Below, one piece after another: positions 1 to 7,126 of a stretch of DNA of 10,474 bases; within the stretch, counting starts at the first letter, position 1; each line of letters opens with the position of its first letter. Origin of the DNA: Verrucomicrobiia bacterium (GTDB taxonomy: Bacteria > Verrucomicrobiota > Verrucomicrobiia > JABWAM01); the NCBI GenBank assembly GCA_013360985.1, contig JABWAM010000070.1:1-10474 (forward strand). The letters run 5' to 3'. A program made the translations under genes and the position numbers. The notes below the pieces were generated by a model that saw only the letters and a list, made by a program, of their open reading frames with translations, searched no databases and was not told where the DNA came from.

Positions 1-87
1 GCCGTGGCGGGCAAACTCGAGGGCGAGGGCGCGCCCGATGCCGCTGCCGGCGCCGGTGACGATCACGCATCTGTCGCGGAGGTTCAT
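1..87 (-). CDS. Short-chain dehydrogenase/reductase, N-terminal fragment
   Basis: The minus strand from 87 reads 29 codons to the window edge, starting MNLRDRCVIVTGAGSGIGRA. This is the opening beta strand and glycine-rich TGxxxGIG loop (residues 11-18) of the NAD(P)-binding Rossmann fold of the classical SDR superfamily. The catalytic Tyr-x-x-x-Lys lies outside the window, so substrate and cofactor cannot be named. The ATG at 87-85 puts the TGxxxGIG motif at the usual distance from the N-terminus. No strong Shine-Dalgarno sequence precedes it. It starts 11 bp after the lepA stop on the same strand, so it is probably co-transcribed with lepA. Family assignment is firm; specific function is unknown. 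Confidence 0.85.
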   Translation of the reverse strand, partial: MNLRDRCVIVTGAGSGIGRALALEFARHG

Positions 88-98
88 GGCGCGCAAGG

Positions 99-1895
<1,797 letters not shown>

Positions 1896-1937
1896 GGAGC
1901 CGCGAATGATTCGCGCGGCGCAGGCGGAAATCAACGG

Positions 1938-1968
1938 AAGAATGGAAAACGCAAAATCTTCGCGTCAA
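1938..1968 (-). promoter_or_regulatory. Candidate lepA promoter
   Basis: On the minus strand TTGACG (1968-1963) is followed after 18 bases by CATTCT, a 3/6 match to the -10 consensus, about 43 bases before the lepA ATG. The region between is locally A/T-rich (AAGATTTTGCGTTTT) in an otherwise very GC-rich surrounding. Only the -35 box is good, so this is tentative. Confidence 0.3.
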
Positions 1969-1981
1969 GCGCCCGCGCCGG

Positions 1982-2172
1982 GCCCCAAATCCCCGCGGAA
2001 GGCATGAGGGGCGTCCATCCCCGGTCGAGGAATCGGCGACGCCCTCGCAATATTTTGGACTCAACGGCTCGGCCGGCGGCCTCGCCCTCCCTCGCTTCGC
2101 GACAGAGCGGATTTTCCTCAAGCATGGACTGCGGAAAGGGAGGGCGAGGCCGCCGGCCGAGCCGTCGCCTCG
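1982..2172 (-). repeat. Dispersed palindromic repeat, copy C (partial, inverted orientation)
   Basis: The minus strand here matches the last two thirds of the two tandem repeats at 6507-7126. Shared parts, in order, are the GC-rich arm (GGCTCGGCCGGCGGCCTCGC), the segment CTTGAGGAAAATCCGCTC then TGTCGCGAAGCGAGGGAGGG, the segment TTGCGAGGGCGTCGC, and the end GCGGGGATTTGGG. The first ~100 bp of the full-length copies are missing. It fills the gap between ruvX and lepA. Small open frames inside it, one encoding LEENPLCREAREG, are by-products of the repeat, since the same peptide is also encoded by copy B. Confidence 0.85.
2064..2165. repeat. 29-bp perfect inverted repeat inside copy C
   Basis: Arms 2064-2092 and 2137-2165 are exact reverse complements (29 of 29) around a 44-bp spacer. 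The arms begin ACGGCTCGGCCGG. The spacer contains a smaller hairpin (TCGC-TTC-GCGA). RNA read through it would form a very stable stem. It lies between the ruvX stop and the lepA start, so it could limit read-through or stabilise the upstream 3' end, but there is no T-tract typical of an intrinsic terminator. Confidence 0.9.
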
Positions 2173-2293
2173 CGTTTCGGCTCTCCGCTCCTCCGTCTCT
2201 TCTCGATTCTCCCTCGGGGTCTGCGGAGGTCTCTGCGAGAAATTCCGCTGCGGTCGCGAAGAGTCGCGGGGCGGCGGGAGGGGAGGGCGGGTT
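2173..2293. other. Non-coding stretch downstream of ruvX
   Basis: GC-rich, purine/pyrimidine-biased sequence between the ruvX stop and copy C. It does not match the left part of the full-length repeats. The only structure seen is a short hairpin (CGCGA / TCGCG, loop AGAG) at 2255-2268. It has no following T-run, so I do not call it a terminator. Confidence 0.4.
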
Positions 2294-2734
2294 TCAGCCG
2301 TGCTCCGGCGGTTCCGGAGGCGAGGCGCGCGCCTCGCGCGCGTCGAGCCAGGATTGCAGGATCTGTTGAGCGGCCAGTTGGTCGATGATGTCGCGCTGGA
2401 GTTTGCGGGGAAGCCCGGCGTCCGCGGCGAGCATTCGTTCGGCGAGTTGGGTGGTCAGGCGTTCGTCCCAAAGCTCCACGCGCGCAGTTGTTCGCGCGGC
2501 GAGGGTTTCGCCGAAGCGGCGCGCGGCGTCGGCGGCGGGGCCGAAGCTGCCGTCCATGTTGCGCGGATGCCCCACGATGATCCATTTCACGCCGCGTTCG
2601 GCGACGAGGGCGAGGATGCGGTCCAGGGCCTTCTTCGCGGGAACGGTTTCCAGCGGGATGGCCAGCATCCCCAGCTCGTCGCTGAACGCCAAGCCGACGC
2701 GCGCGGAACCGAGATCGACGCCGAGCGCGTGCAT
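2294..2734 (-). CDS. ruvX: RuvX/YqgF family RNase H-fold nuclease
   Basis: A 146-residue protein, typical of the YqgF/RuvX family. It has been called a putative Holliday junction resolvase and, in E. coli, implicated in 16S rRNA 5'-end processing. Family motifs are clear: GVDLGSARVGLA with Asp7, VGHPRNMDGS (54-63), WDERLTT with Glu91, and DQLAAQQIL with Asp118. The three acidic residues are those expected in the metal-binding active site. A proline-rich tail (SPPEPPEHG) closes the protein. The ATG at 2734 overlaps the stop of the upstream membrane-protein gene (TGATG). No separate Shine-Dalgarno sequence is visible, so translational coupling is likely. A long non-coding repeat follows before lepA. 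Confidence 0.95.
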   Translation of the reverse strand: MHALGVDLGSARVGLAFSDELGMLAIPLETVPAKKALDRILALVAERGVKWIIVGHPRNMDGSFGPAADAARRFGETLAARTTARVELWDERLTTQLAERMLAADAGLPRKLQRDIIDQLAAQQILQSWLDAREARASPPEPPEHG

Positions 2735-3138
2735 CAGATGTCAATGACGCGGTGGCTGCCGCGTGGCGAGCCGCCGCGCGACGACGGAGACGCGGCCAGC
2801 GGACGGGAGGAACGGCGCAGGAGCATGCCGAGGAAACTGCAGATCAGGCTTCCGAAGAATGCGGCGGTCCATGTCCGCACCTCGAAACCATGCACGAGAT
2901 GGCCGGTGAGATCAAAGAGGAGCGTGTTGATCGCCAGGAGAAAGAGGCCGAAGGTGAGCATCACGAGGGGAAGACTGACGAGGATGAGCAGCGGGCGCAC
3001 CAGGACGTTGAGGAGACCGAGCAGGAGGGAGGCCGTGAGCAGGGCGCCGAGTCCGCGGTAGGCGATGCCCGGAACCACATGCGCGGCGGCCATCACGGAC
3101 AGCGTCAGCACGAACCATCGCCAGAGGAAGTCCGCCAT
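2734..3138 (-). CDS. Phage holin family (PF04020-type) four-TM membrane protein
   Basis: A 134-residue, strongly hydrophobic protein with about four membrane segments. In the chosen numbering these are roughly 4-22 (LWRWFVLTLSVMAAAHVVPG), 28-46, 51-74 (LLILVSLPLVMLTFGLFLLA) and 88-106. The PGI motif after the first helix, the LLNVLVRPLLILVSLPL stretch and INTLLFDLTG are typical of the YvlD/phage-holin-4 superfamily, small inner-membrane proteins of uncertain role despite the holin name. The tail is Ser/Arg-rich and basic, probably cytoplasmic. I chose the ATG at 3138 because the family begins right before the first helix. A TTG at 3150 with GAGG four bases upstream is the alternative and would add four residues. 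The gene overlaps ruvX by one base, indicating an operon. Confidence 0.85.
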   Translation of the reverse strand: MADFLWRWFVLTLSVMAAAHVVPGIAYRGLGALLTASLLLGLLNVLVRPLLILVSLPLVMLTFGLFLLAINTLLFDLTGHLVHGFEVRTWTAAFFGSLICSFLGMLLRRSSRPLAASPSSRGGSPRGSHRVIDI

Positions 3139-3188
3139 CCCTTCATCCAATCGCCTCGCGCCCCCGGTTGCAACGACGAAGCAAAATC

Positions 3189-3216
3189 TTGACGGCGCGG
3201 ATGCATCGGCTAGTGT
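3189..3216 (+). promoter_or_regulatory. Weak promoter-like sequence pointing into the IS
   Basis: TTGACG (3189-3194) and TAGTGT (3211-3216) are 16 bases apart on the plus strand, followed directly by a 15-bp palindrome and then an ATG at 3242. The -10 box matches only three of six positions. It may be the promoter of the small gene fragment cut off by the IS. Confidence 0.2.
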
Positions 3217-3218
3217 TC

Positions 3219-3233
3219 AGTGATTCAATCACT
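3219..3233. promoter_or_regulatory. 15-bp palindrome, possible operator
   Basis: AGTGATT-C-AATCACT is a perfect 7+1+7 inverted repeat. It sits between the weak promoter-like boxes and the ATG at 3242, and also upstream of the divergent holin-family gene. The position suits a repressor site for either direction. It does not resemble the hipBA operators. Confidence 0.3.
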
Positions 3234-3241
3234 TCTCGCGC

Positions 3242-3272
3242 ATGGCGAAGTACCGGCACATAGCGAATCAAG
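3242..3272 (+). pseudogene. Possible 5' remnant of a small gene cut by the IS
   Basis: An ATG at 3242 opens a plus-strand frame reading MAKYRHIANQ up to the IS left end at 3273, and stops three codons inside the IS terminus. The short peptide looks protein-like, and the frame follows promoter-like boxes and a palindrome. No Shine-Dalgarno sequence is visible and ten codons prove little. It may belong with the 50-residue frame on the other side of the IS. Confidence 0.2.
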
Positions 3273-3283
3273 TGACCTGACCG

Positions 3284-4180
3284 CTATTGGTGGACGGGTT
3301 GGAGAGTTAGTCCTGCGCGGTTGTTGTTGTGGTTGATTGCTGCCCCCGAGGGGGCAGCAAAATCGGCCGCGAAACGGCTGGGGCTCTTGTAGCCGAGGCT
3401 GCTGTGCGGCCGTTCGTCGTTATACTGGCATCTCCAATCTTCGGTGACAACCCTGGCTTCTTGCAAGCTGGAGAAAATCTCGCGGTTGAGCAGTTCGTTC
3501 CGAAGCTTGTCGTGGAAGCTCTCGATGTAGGGGTTCTCCCAAGGAGAACCCGGGGTGATGTAGATGGTCCTGACGGCGTTGCCTTTGAGCCAGTCCTGCA
3601 CCGCGTAGGCAATGAACTCCGAGCCGTTGTCGGAGCGCAGGTGTTCCGGCTCCCCGTACTCCTTCATGGCCTCCTGCCACTGCTCGATCACGTCCACGGC
3701 TCGGATGCTCCACGCAGGCCAGATCTTCAGGCACTCGCGGCTCCACTCATCGAGGATCGTCAGCATCTTGAAGGCGCTTCCGCTTTCGGTCCGGTCCTGG
3801 ATGATGTCCCACGTCCAGACATGCCTCGGGTGCGTGGCTCGCTGCCGCTCCGCCGTCGAGAGTCCCAGTCGCCGCATCTTCCTCTGGCGGCGCTTCATCT
3901 GAAGCCCCTCCCGACGCCGATGCCGCTGCACCCGATCCTTGCCCACCTTCCATCCCTCCCTTTGCAGCATCACCGCGATCCGCCGATACCCGTAGCGCGG
4001 ATGCTTCCAACTCAGCCGCTCGATCACCTCCCGCAACCGTTGAGCCTCCGCAGAACGACGCGGCGACTTGTAGAACGTCGAGGCCTGAAGCCTCAACGCC
4101 CGACACCCCTGTCGAATCGTTCCCATGCCGAAGCTTACCGTGTGTTGGATGGCCCGCCGCTTCGCCCGCGGGCTCACCAT
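3284..4180 (-). CDS. IS3-family transposase OrfB, DDE catalytic subunit
   Basis: A 298-residue integrase-core transposase. An HTH_21-type region lies at about 46-105 (KHPRYGYRRIAVMLQREG), followed by the rve/RNase H-fold core. Catalytic residues are visible: Asp125 in WTWDIIQD, Asp184 in RSDNGSEF and Glu220 in NPYIESFHDKLRNELLN, giving the DD(35)E spacing of the IS3 family. The YNDERPHSSLGYKSP block near the end is also characteristic. The ATG at 4180 opens MVSPRAKRRA, the usual start in IS407-like elements, and sits at the end of the A6 run that overlaps orfA. In active relatives OrfA and OrfAB, the latter made by frameshifting, carry out transposition; OrfB alone is not the full enzyme. The coding sequence itself looks intact. 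Confidence 0.93.
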   Translation of the reverse strand: MVSPRAKRRAIQHTVSFGMGTIRQGCRALRLQASTFYKSPRRSAEAQRLREVIERLSWKHPRYGYRRIAVMLQREGWKVGKDRVQRHRRREGLQMKRRQRKMRRLGLSTAERQRATHPRHVWTWDIIQDRTESGSAFKMLTILDEWSRECLKIWPAWSIRAVDVIEQWQEAMKEYGEPEHLRSDNGSEFIAYAVQDWLKGNAVRTIYITPGSPWENPYIESFHDKLRNELLNREIFSSLQEARVVTEDWRCQYNDERPHSSLGYKSPSRFAADFAAPSGAAINHNNNRAGLTLQPVHQ

Positions 4181-4436
4181 TTTTTGAGCTCACCTCCTGA
4201 AGGATCTGGATCTGCACCGCCTGGTCGGCCACCCGCCGCTTCAGACGGGCGTTCTCCTCGGCCATGGCCTTCATCTTCCGCACCTCGTCCAGTCCCATGC
4301 CCCCGTAGACCCGCTTCCAGCGGGAGGACGTCTGCTCGCTGACGTTGTGCCGAACGCACACCTCCCGCGCCAACGCTGACCCTTGGCCCTCCTTCAGAAT
4401 CCCGATGATCTGTTCCGGACTGAATCGCTTCTTCAT
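4174..4436 (-). pseudogene. IS3-family transposase OrfA, frameshifted at its 3' end
   Basis: From the ATG at 4436 the frame reads MKKRFSPEQIIGILKEGQGS, a helix-turn-helix region to about residue 45, then a zipper-like helix (MAEENARLKRRVADQAVQIQILQEV, 58-82). GGGAG lies 8 bases before the ATG, the best Shine-Dalgarno sequence in the window. Relatives end about residue 87 with KKW and a stop overlapping orfB. Here the run at 4185-4180 has six A's, so the ATG frame reads SSKNGEP and runs on to 3747 through the orfB region. One extra A would give SSKKW-stop at 4174, 87 residues, with orfB in the -1 frame. It is therefore either a one-base-deletion mutant or a variant relying on transcriptional slippage. 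A TTG start at 4463 is unlikely. Confidence 0.8.
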
Positions 4437-4514
4437 GCGTCTTGCTCCCTTCGTAGAGCGCAAGACTAAACTTCCGAGGCGTCCACTTTCAACGGGTCAG
4501 GTCAACGCAGGTTC

Positions 4515-4667
4515 ATGATGGAGTGCGAGTTGTCTCGCGACGAGTGGAAGCTGCTTCGCGAGTTGCAGTGCCGCTACCGGACCGGGGGCGAGCAGTTCCT
4601 GGTGAAGGTTGAGAAAGCGGCGAGGGATCTACGCGACCTGATCGAGTCCCCACGCATGGTCGTGTAA
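4515..4667 (+). CDS. Small hypothetical protein, possibly the 3' part of an IS-disrupted gene
   Basis: A 50-codon frame begins with two ATG codons (MMECELSRDEWKLLRELQ) 10 bp after the IS end and stops with TAA at 4667. The composition is protein-like: charged, amphipathic helices (LVKVEKAARDLRDLIE) with no low complexity. I do not recognise the family. No Shine-Dalgarno sequence is seen. The frame stays open leftward into the IS terminus as far as 4470, which fits an internal or 3' fragment of a longer gene whose start lay on the other side of the IS, but a self-contained small gene is equally possible. It precedes the hipBA operator region by about 50 bp on the same strand. Confidence 0.35.
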   Translation: MMECELSRDEWKLLRELQCRYRTGGEQFLVKVEKAARDLRDLIESPRMVV

Positions 4668-4718
4668 TGGTGGCTCCGTTCGCGTGTTTGGATGATGGTG
4701 AAGTCCGCACGCTGCAAA

Positions 4719-4734
4719 TCGTCATCTATGGCGA
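4719..4734. promoter_or_regulatory. hipBA operator-like palindrome O1
   Basis: TCGTCAT-CT-ATGGCGA, half-sites matching at six of seven positions. It is the farthest of four similar 16-bp sites before hipB, with its centre about 118 bp upstream of the ATG. A TTGACC sequence starts two bases after it. Confidence 0.6.
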
Positions 4735-4759
4735 GATTGACCTTTAGGAAGCCGATTTT

Positions 4760-4775
4760 TCGCCATAAATGACGA
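4760..4775. promoter_or_regulatory. hipBA operator-like palindrome O2
   Basis: TCGCCAT-AA-ATGACGA, half-sites matching at six of seven positions. Its centre is 41 bp from O1, close to four helical turns, so both sites would face the same side of the DNA. Confidence 0.65.
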
Positions 4776-4787
4776 GTTGAACTGAAA

Positions 4788-4803
4788 TCGCCATTTTTGG
4801 CGA
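4788..4803. promoter_or_regulatory. hipBA operator-like palindrome O3
   Basis: TCGCCAT-TT-TTGGCGA, half-sites matching at six of seven positions, 28 bp centre-to-centre after O2. It lies in the most A/T-rich part of the region, where a promoter is most likely, although I cannot assign -35 and -10 boxes with confidence. Confidence 0.65.
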
Positions 4804-4827
4804 AAACGCTTGATTCTTTTGCGTAAA

Positions 4828-4843
4828 TCGCCATCAATGGCGG
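4828..4843. promoter_or_regulatory. hipBA operator-like palindrome O4, abutting the hipB start codon
   Basis: TCGCCAT-CA-ATGGCGG, half-sites matching at six of seven positions, 40 bp after O3. It ends one base before the hipB ATG and so covers the place where a ribosome binding site would be. There is no separate Shine-Dalgarno sequence. Occupancy would block transcription elongation or leader synthesis, and the RNA could fold into a short hairpin at the start codon. Confidence 0.65.
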
Positions 4844-4844
4844 C

Positions 4845-5198
4845 ATGAAGATTACCTCACTCACCTCGGACGAGGTGATCCTTCGAGAACTGGGTGGGCG
4901 GCTGGCTGCGATTCGGCTGCAGCGCAACCTGACCCAGGCCGCCCTCGCCGAACACGCCGGTGTTTCCAAGCGTGCCGTGGAACGTCTCGAGCTTGGGAAG
5001 GTCGCCATGCGGCTTTCGGGATTGGTGAGGGTGTGCCGCGCGCTGGGCCTGGTCGAGCGGTTCGACGCGCTGATCCCCGAGCCGATGCCAAGCCCGATCG
5101 CGCAACTGAAGCTGAAGGGCAAAGAACGACGGAGGGCTTCCGGTAAGAAGGTTGCCGCGAGCGCCCCGAAGAAGTGGACATGGGGTGATCCGTCATGA
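4845..5198 (+). CDS. hipB: HipB-type XRE antitoxin and operon repressor
   Basis: A 117-residue protein with an XRE/Cro helix-turn-helix at about 15-72. The recognisable core is LRELGGRLAAIRLQRNLTQAALAEHAGVSKRAVERLE, closing with VCRALGLVERFDALIP. A basic, low-complexity tail follows (89-111, KLKGKERRRASGKK) ending WTWGDPS. In E. coli the HipB C-terminus, which also ends near a Trp, contacts HipA and affects stability; the Trp-rich end may play the same part here (inference). HipB binds palindromic operators as a dimer, neutralises HipA and represses the operon. The four palindromes just upstream fit this. The gene overlaps hipA by four bases (ATGA). The ATG at 4845 is the only sensible start, one base after O4. 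Confidence 0.88.
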   Translation: MKITSLTSDEVILRELGGRLAAIRLQRNLTQAALAEHAGVSKRAVERLELGKVAMRLSGLVRVCRALGLVERFDALIPEPMPSPIAQLKLKGKERRRASGKKVAASAPKKWTWGDPS

Positions 5199-6499
5199 CG
5201 GCCAAGGTCCAACTCTGGGGGCGAACCATCGGCGCAGTCTCGATGGATGAAGGGAGCGACCACGCGGCCTTCCAATACGATCCTGAGTTTGCCGGGAGCG
5301 GGATTGAAATCTCGCCATTCACCATGCCGCTGAGCGACCGCGTCTATGCGTTTCCCGAACTGCCCCGCAATACCTTTCGGGGTCTGCCTGGTTTGCTGGC
5401 CGATTCGTTGCCCGACCGGTTCGGCAATGCCCTGATCGATGTGTGGCTCGCGACCCAGGGACGGATCCCGGAGAGCTTCAATGCGGTGGAGCGCCTGTGC
5501 TACACGGGCACGCGGGGGATGGGCGCCCTGGAATTCGCGCCGGTGCTGGGACCCAGGCCGAGGACGGCCACGAAGATCGAGATCGATGCGCTCGTGAAGC
5601 TTGCCTCCGAAGTCCTGACGCACCGCGGCGGGTTGAAGTGGGATTTCACCGGTTCAGCCAGGGGAAAGGCGTTGAACGACATCCTGCGCGTGGGCACGTC
5701 CGCGGCGGGGGCGCGGGCCAAGGCGGTGATCGCATGGAATCGCCAGACGAACGAGGTCCGGTCGGGCCAGATCGCGGCGGGACCGGGCTTTGAATACTGG
5801 TTGCTGAAGTTCGACGGTGTGACGGGCAACAAGGACAAGGAGAGCGAAGATCCGAAGGGCTATGGCGCGATCGAGTACGCCTATCACCTGATGGCCAGGG
5901 CAGCCGGGATTGTTATGAGCGAATGCCGTTTGTTGGAAGAGAAGGGGCGTCGCCACTTCATGACCCGGCGCTTTGACCGGCTGGCGGGGGGCGAGAAGCT
6001 CCACATGCAGTCCCTGGGCGCCCTGATGCATTTTGATTTCAACCAGCCCGGGGCCCACGCGTATGAGCAGGCGTTTTTGGCGATCCGCCGGCTCAAGCTG
6101 CCCATGCAGGCGGTCGAGGAGCAGTTCCGTCGGATGGTGTTCAACATCGTTGCCCGCAATCAGGACGACCACGTGAAGAACGTTGCCTTCTTGATGGATA
6201 AGCAGGGGAGTTGGTCGCTCGCGCCCGCTTTCGACGTGATCTACAGCCACAATCCTTCCGGTGACTGGACCGCAACGCATCAGATGACGCTGAACGGCAA
6301 GCGCGATGGGTTCACGATGGAGGATTTTCGAGCGTGCGCGAAGAGCGCGTCGATGAAGCATGGTCGCGCCGAGGCCATCGTCGAGGAGGTTCATGCGGTG
6401 GTGAAGCGCTGGCCGGCATTCGCCGAACAAGCCAAGGTTGCCGACGTTTGGCGCGACAGTATCCAGAGGAACCACCGGCTGGTTTTTCCGAATTCCTGA
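5195..6499 (+). CDS. hipA: HipA-type serine/threonine kinase toxin
   Basis: A 434-residue full-length HipA protein. The N-terminal subdomain (about 1-110, with FRGLPGLLADSLPDRFGN) is followed by the HipA_C kinase fold. Expected active-site elements are present: GTSAAGARAKA (167-177), whose Ser169 corresponds to the autophosphorylated Ser150 of E. coli HipA; WLLKFD with Lys205; NQDDHVKN with Asp324 and Asn329; and APAFDV with Asp347. The 23-residue spacing from Asp324 to Asp347 equals that of Asp309 to Asp332 in E. coli. E. coli HipA phosphorylates glutamyl-tRNA synthetase, causing growth arrest and persistence; the target here is unknown. No key residue is missing, so the toxin appears intact. 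Translation is coupled to hipB through ATGA. The tandem repeats begin 7 bp after the stop. Confidence 0.93.
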   Translation: MTAKVQLWGRTIGAVSMDEGSDHAAFQYDPEFAGSGIEISPFTMPLSDRVYAFPELPRNTFRGLPGLLADSLPDRFGNALIDVWLATQGRIPESFNAVERLCYTGTRGMGALEFAPVLGPRPRTATKIEIDALVKLASEVLTHRGGLKWDFTGSARGKALNDILRVGTSAAGARAKAVIAWNRQTNEVRSGQIAAGPGFEYWLLKFDGVTGNKDKESEDPKGYGAIEYAYHLMARAAGIVMSECRLLEEKGRRHFMTRRFDRLAGGEKLHMQSLGALMHFDFNQPGAHAYEQAFLAIRRLKLPMQAVEEQFRRMVFNIVARNQDDHVKNVAFLMDKQGSWSLAPAFDVIYSHNPSGDWTATHQMTLNGKRDGFTMEDFRACAKSASMKHGRAEAIVEEVHAVVKRWPAFAEQAKVADVWRDSIQRNHRLVFPNS

Positions 6500-6506
6500 A
6501 GTGTGA

Positions 6507-6816
6507 CCCAAATCCCCGGATCAGTTCGATTTTCAGAGAGCAACCTTCCTCATCATCTATGGAGGATCGGAGAGGTGGGTCGTGTCGAGATTCCGGATTT
6601 CCCACACGAAGGGGACGACGGCTCGGCCGGCGGCCTCGCCCTCCCTTTCCGCATTCCGTGCTTGAGGAAAGTCCGCTCGGTCGCGAAGCGAGGGAGGGCG
6701 CCGCCGCCGGCGGCGCTGCGGCCGCGACTTGAGTCCAAAATGCTGCGAGGGCGTCGCATATTCCTCGACCGAGGAGGGACTCCCTCCCTACGCCTTATGC
6801 GAGGATTTGGGCGCCC
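6507..6816 (+). repeat. 310-bp repeat, tandem copy A
   Basis: It begins CCCAAATCCCCGGATCA and ends GAGGATTTGGGCGCC, so the two ends are imperfect inverted repeats of about 11 bp. Inside are a GC-rich left arm (6619 on), the conserved CTTGAGGAAAGTCCGCTCGG segment, and then a region where the right arm of copy C is replaced by a self-contained palindrome (GCGCCGCCGCCGGCGGCGC, 6698-6716). It is followed directly by copy B at exactly 310-bp offset. A plus-strand frame stays open across both copies, but I treat it as non-coding. Confidence 0.88.
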
Positions 6817-7126
6817 CCCAAATCCACGGATAAGCTCCATTTTCAGAGAGAAACCCTCATCATCATCCATGGAGGACCGGGTGGGCGGGGCGTGTCGAGA
6901 TTCCGAACTCCTTGCAAGAAGGAGGCGACGGCTCGGCCGGCGGCCTCGCCCTACCTTTCCATCGTCCATGCTTGAGGAAAATCCGCTCTGTCGCGAAGCG
7001 AGGGAGGGCGCCTCCGCTGGCGGCGCCACCGCAGCGGCTTGAGCCCAAAATGTTGCGAGGGCGTCGCATATTCCTCGACTGAGGATGGACTCCCCTCATG
7101 CCTTACGCGGGGATTTTGGGCGCCCC
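6817..7126 (+). repeat. 310-bp repeat, tandem copy B
   Basis: Same layout and length as copy A: start CCCAAATCCACGGATAAG, left arm at 6929, core CTTGAGGAAAATCCGCTC, then GGCGCCTCCGCTGGCGGCGCC as a partial palindrome in place of the right arm, and end CGGGGATTTTGGGCGCC. In the 42-bp core segment beginning CTTGAGG it differs from copy A at only two positions. Its core is closer to copy C than copy A's is. Confidence 0.88.

Larger units (their letters stand above)
3273..4504 (-). mobile_element. IS3-family insertion sequence, IS407-like group
   Basis: Both ends carry TGACCTGACC pointing inward (3273-3282, and the complement at 4495-4504), followed at nearly equal offsets by GTGGACG. This gives a 1232-bp element, the usual size for the group. 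It contains orfA (HTH plus zipper) and orfB (DDE integrase) in overlapping frames on the minus strand. The orfB stop is 11 bp from one end and the orfA ATG 68 bp from the other. Bases next to the ends (CAAG on the left, ACGC on the right) do not form the 4-bp target duplication expected of this group. The A6 run at the gene junction suggests a one-base loss. Confidence 0.93.

Noticed and set aside
1931..2125. Small frame in copy C encoding LEENPLCREAREG
   Set aside because: The same peptide appears in copy B because the DNA repeat is shared; there is no sign of selection on the protein.
4574..5623. 349-codon minus-strand open frame over hipB and the start of hipA
   Set aside because: It crosses the operator region and two recognised genes on the other strand, and has no domain.
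5654..6511. 285-codon minus-strand open frame opposite hipA
   Set aside because: It is the shadow of the HipA kinase domain; no motif is seen.
6503..7042. 179-codon plus-strand open frame across the tandem repeats
   Set aside because: The frame begins in the first terminus and stays open only because two copies of a GC-rich repeat are in register. The translation repeats itself (SSIFRE, SSSMEDR, GRRPRP), is Arg/Pro/Ala-rich and resembles no protein family.
6507..7126. CRISPR array
   Set aside because: Only two long units of 310 bp with no unique spacers between them.
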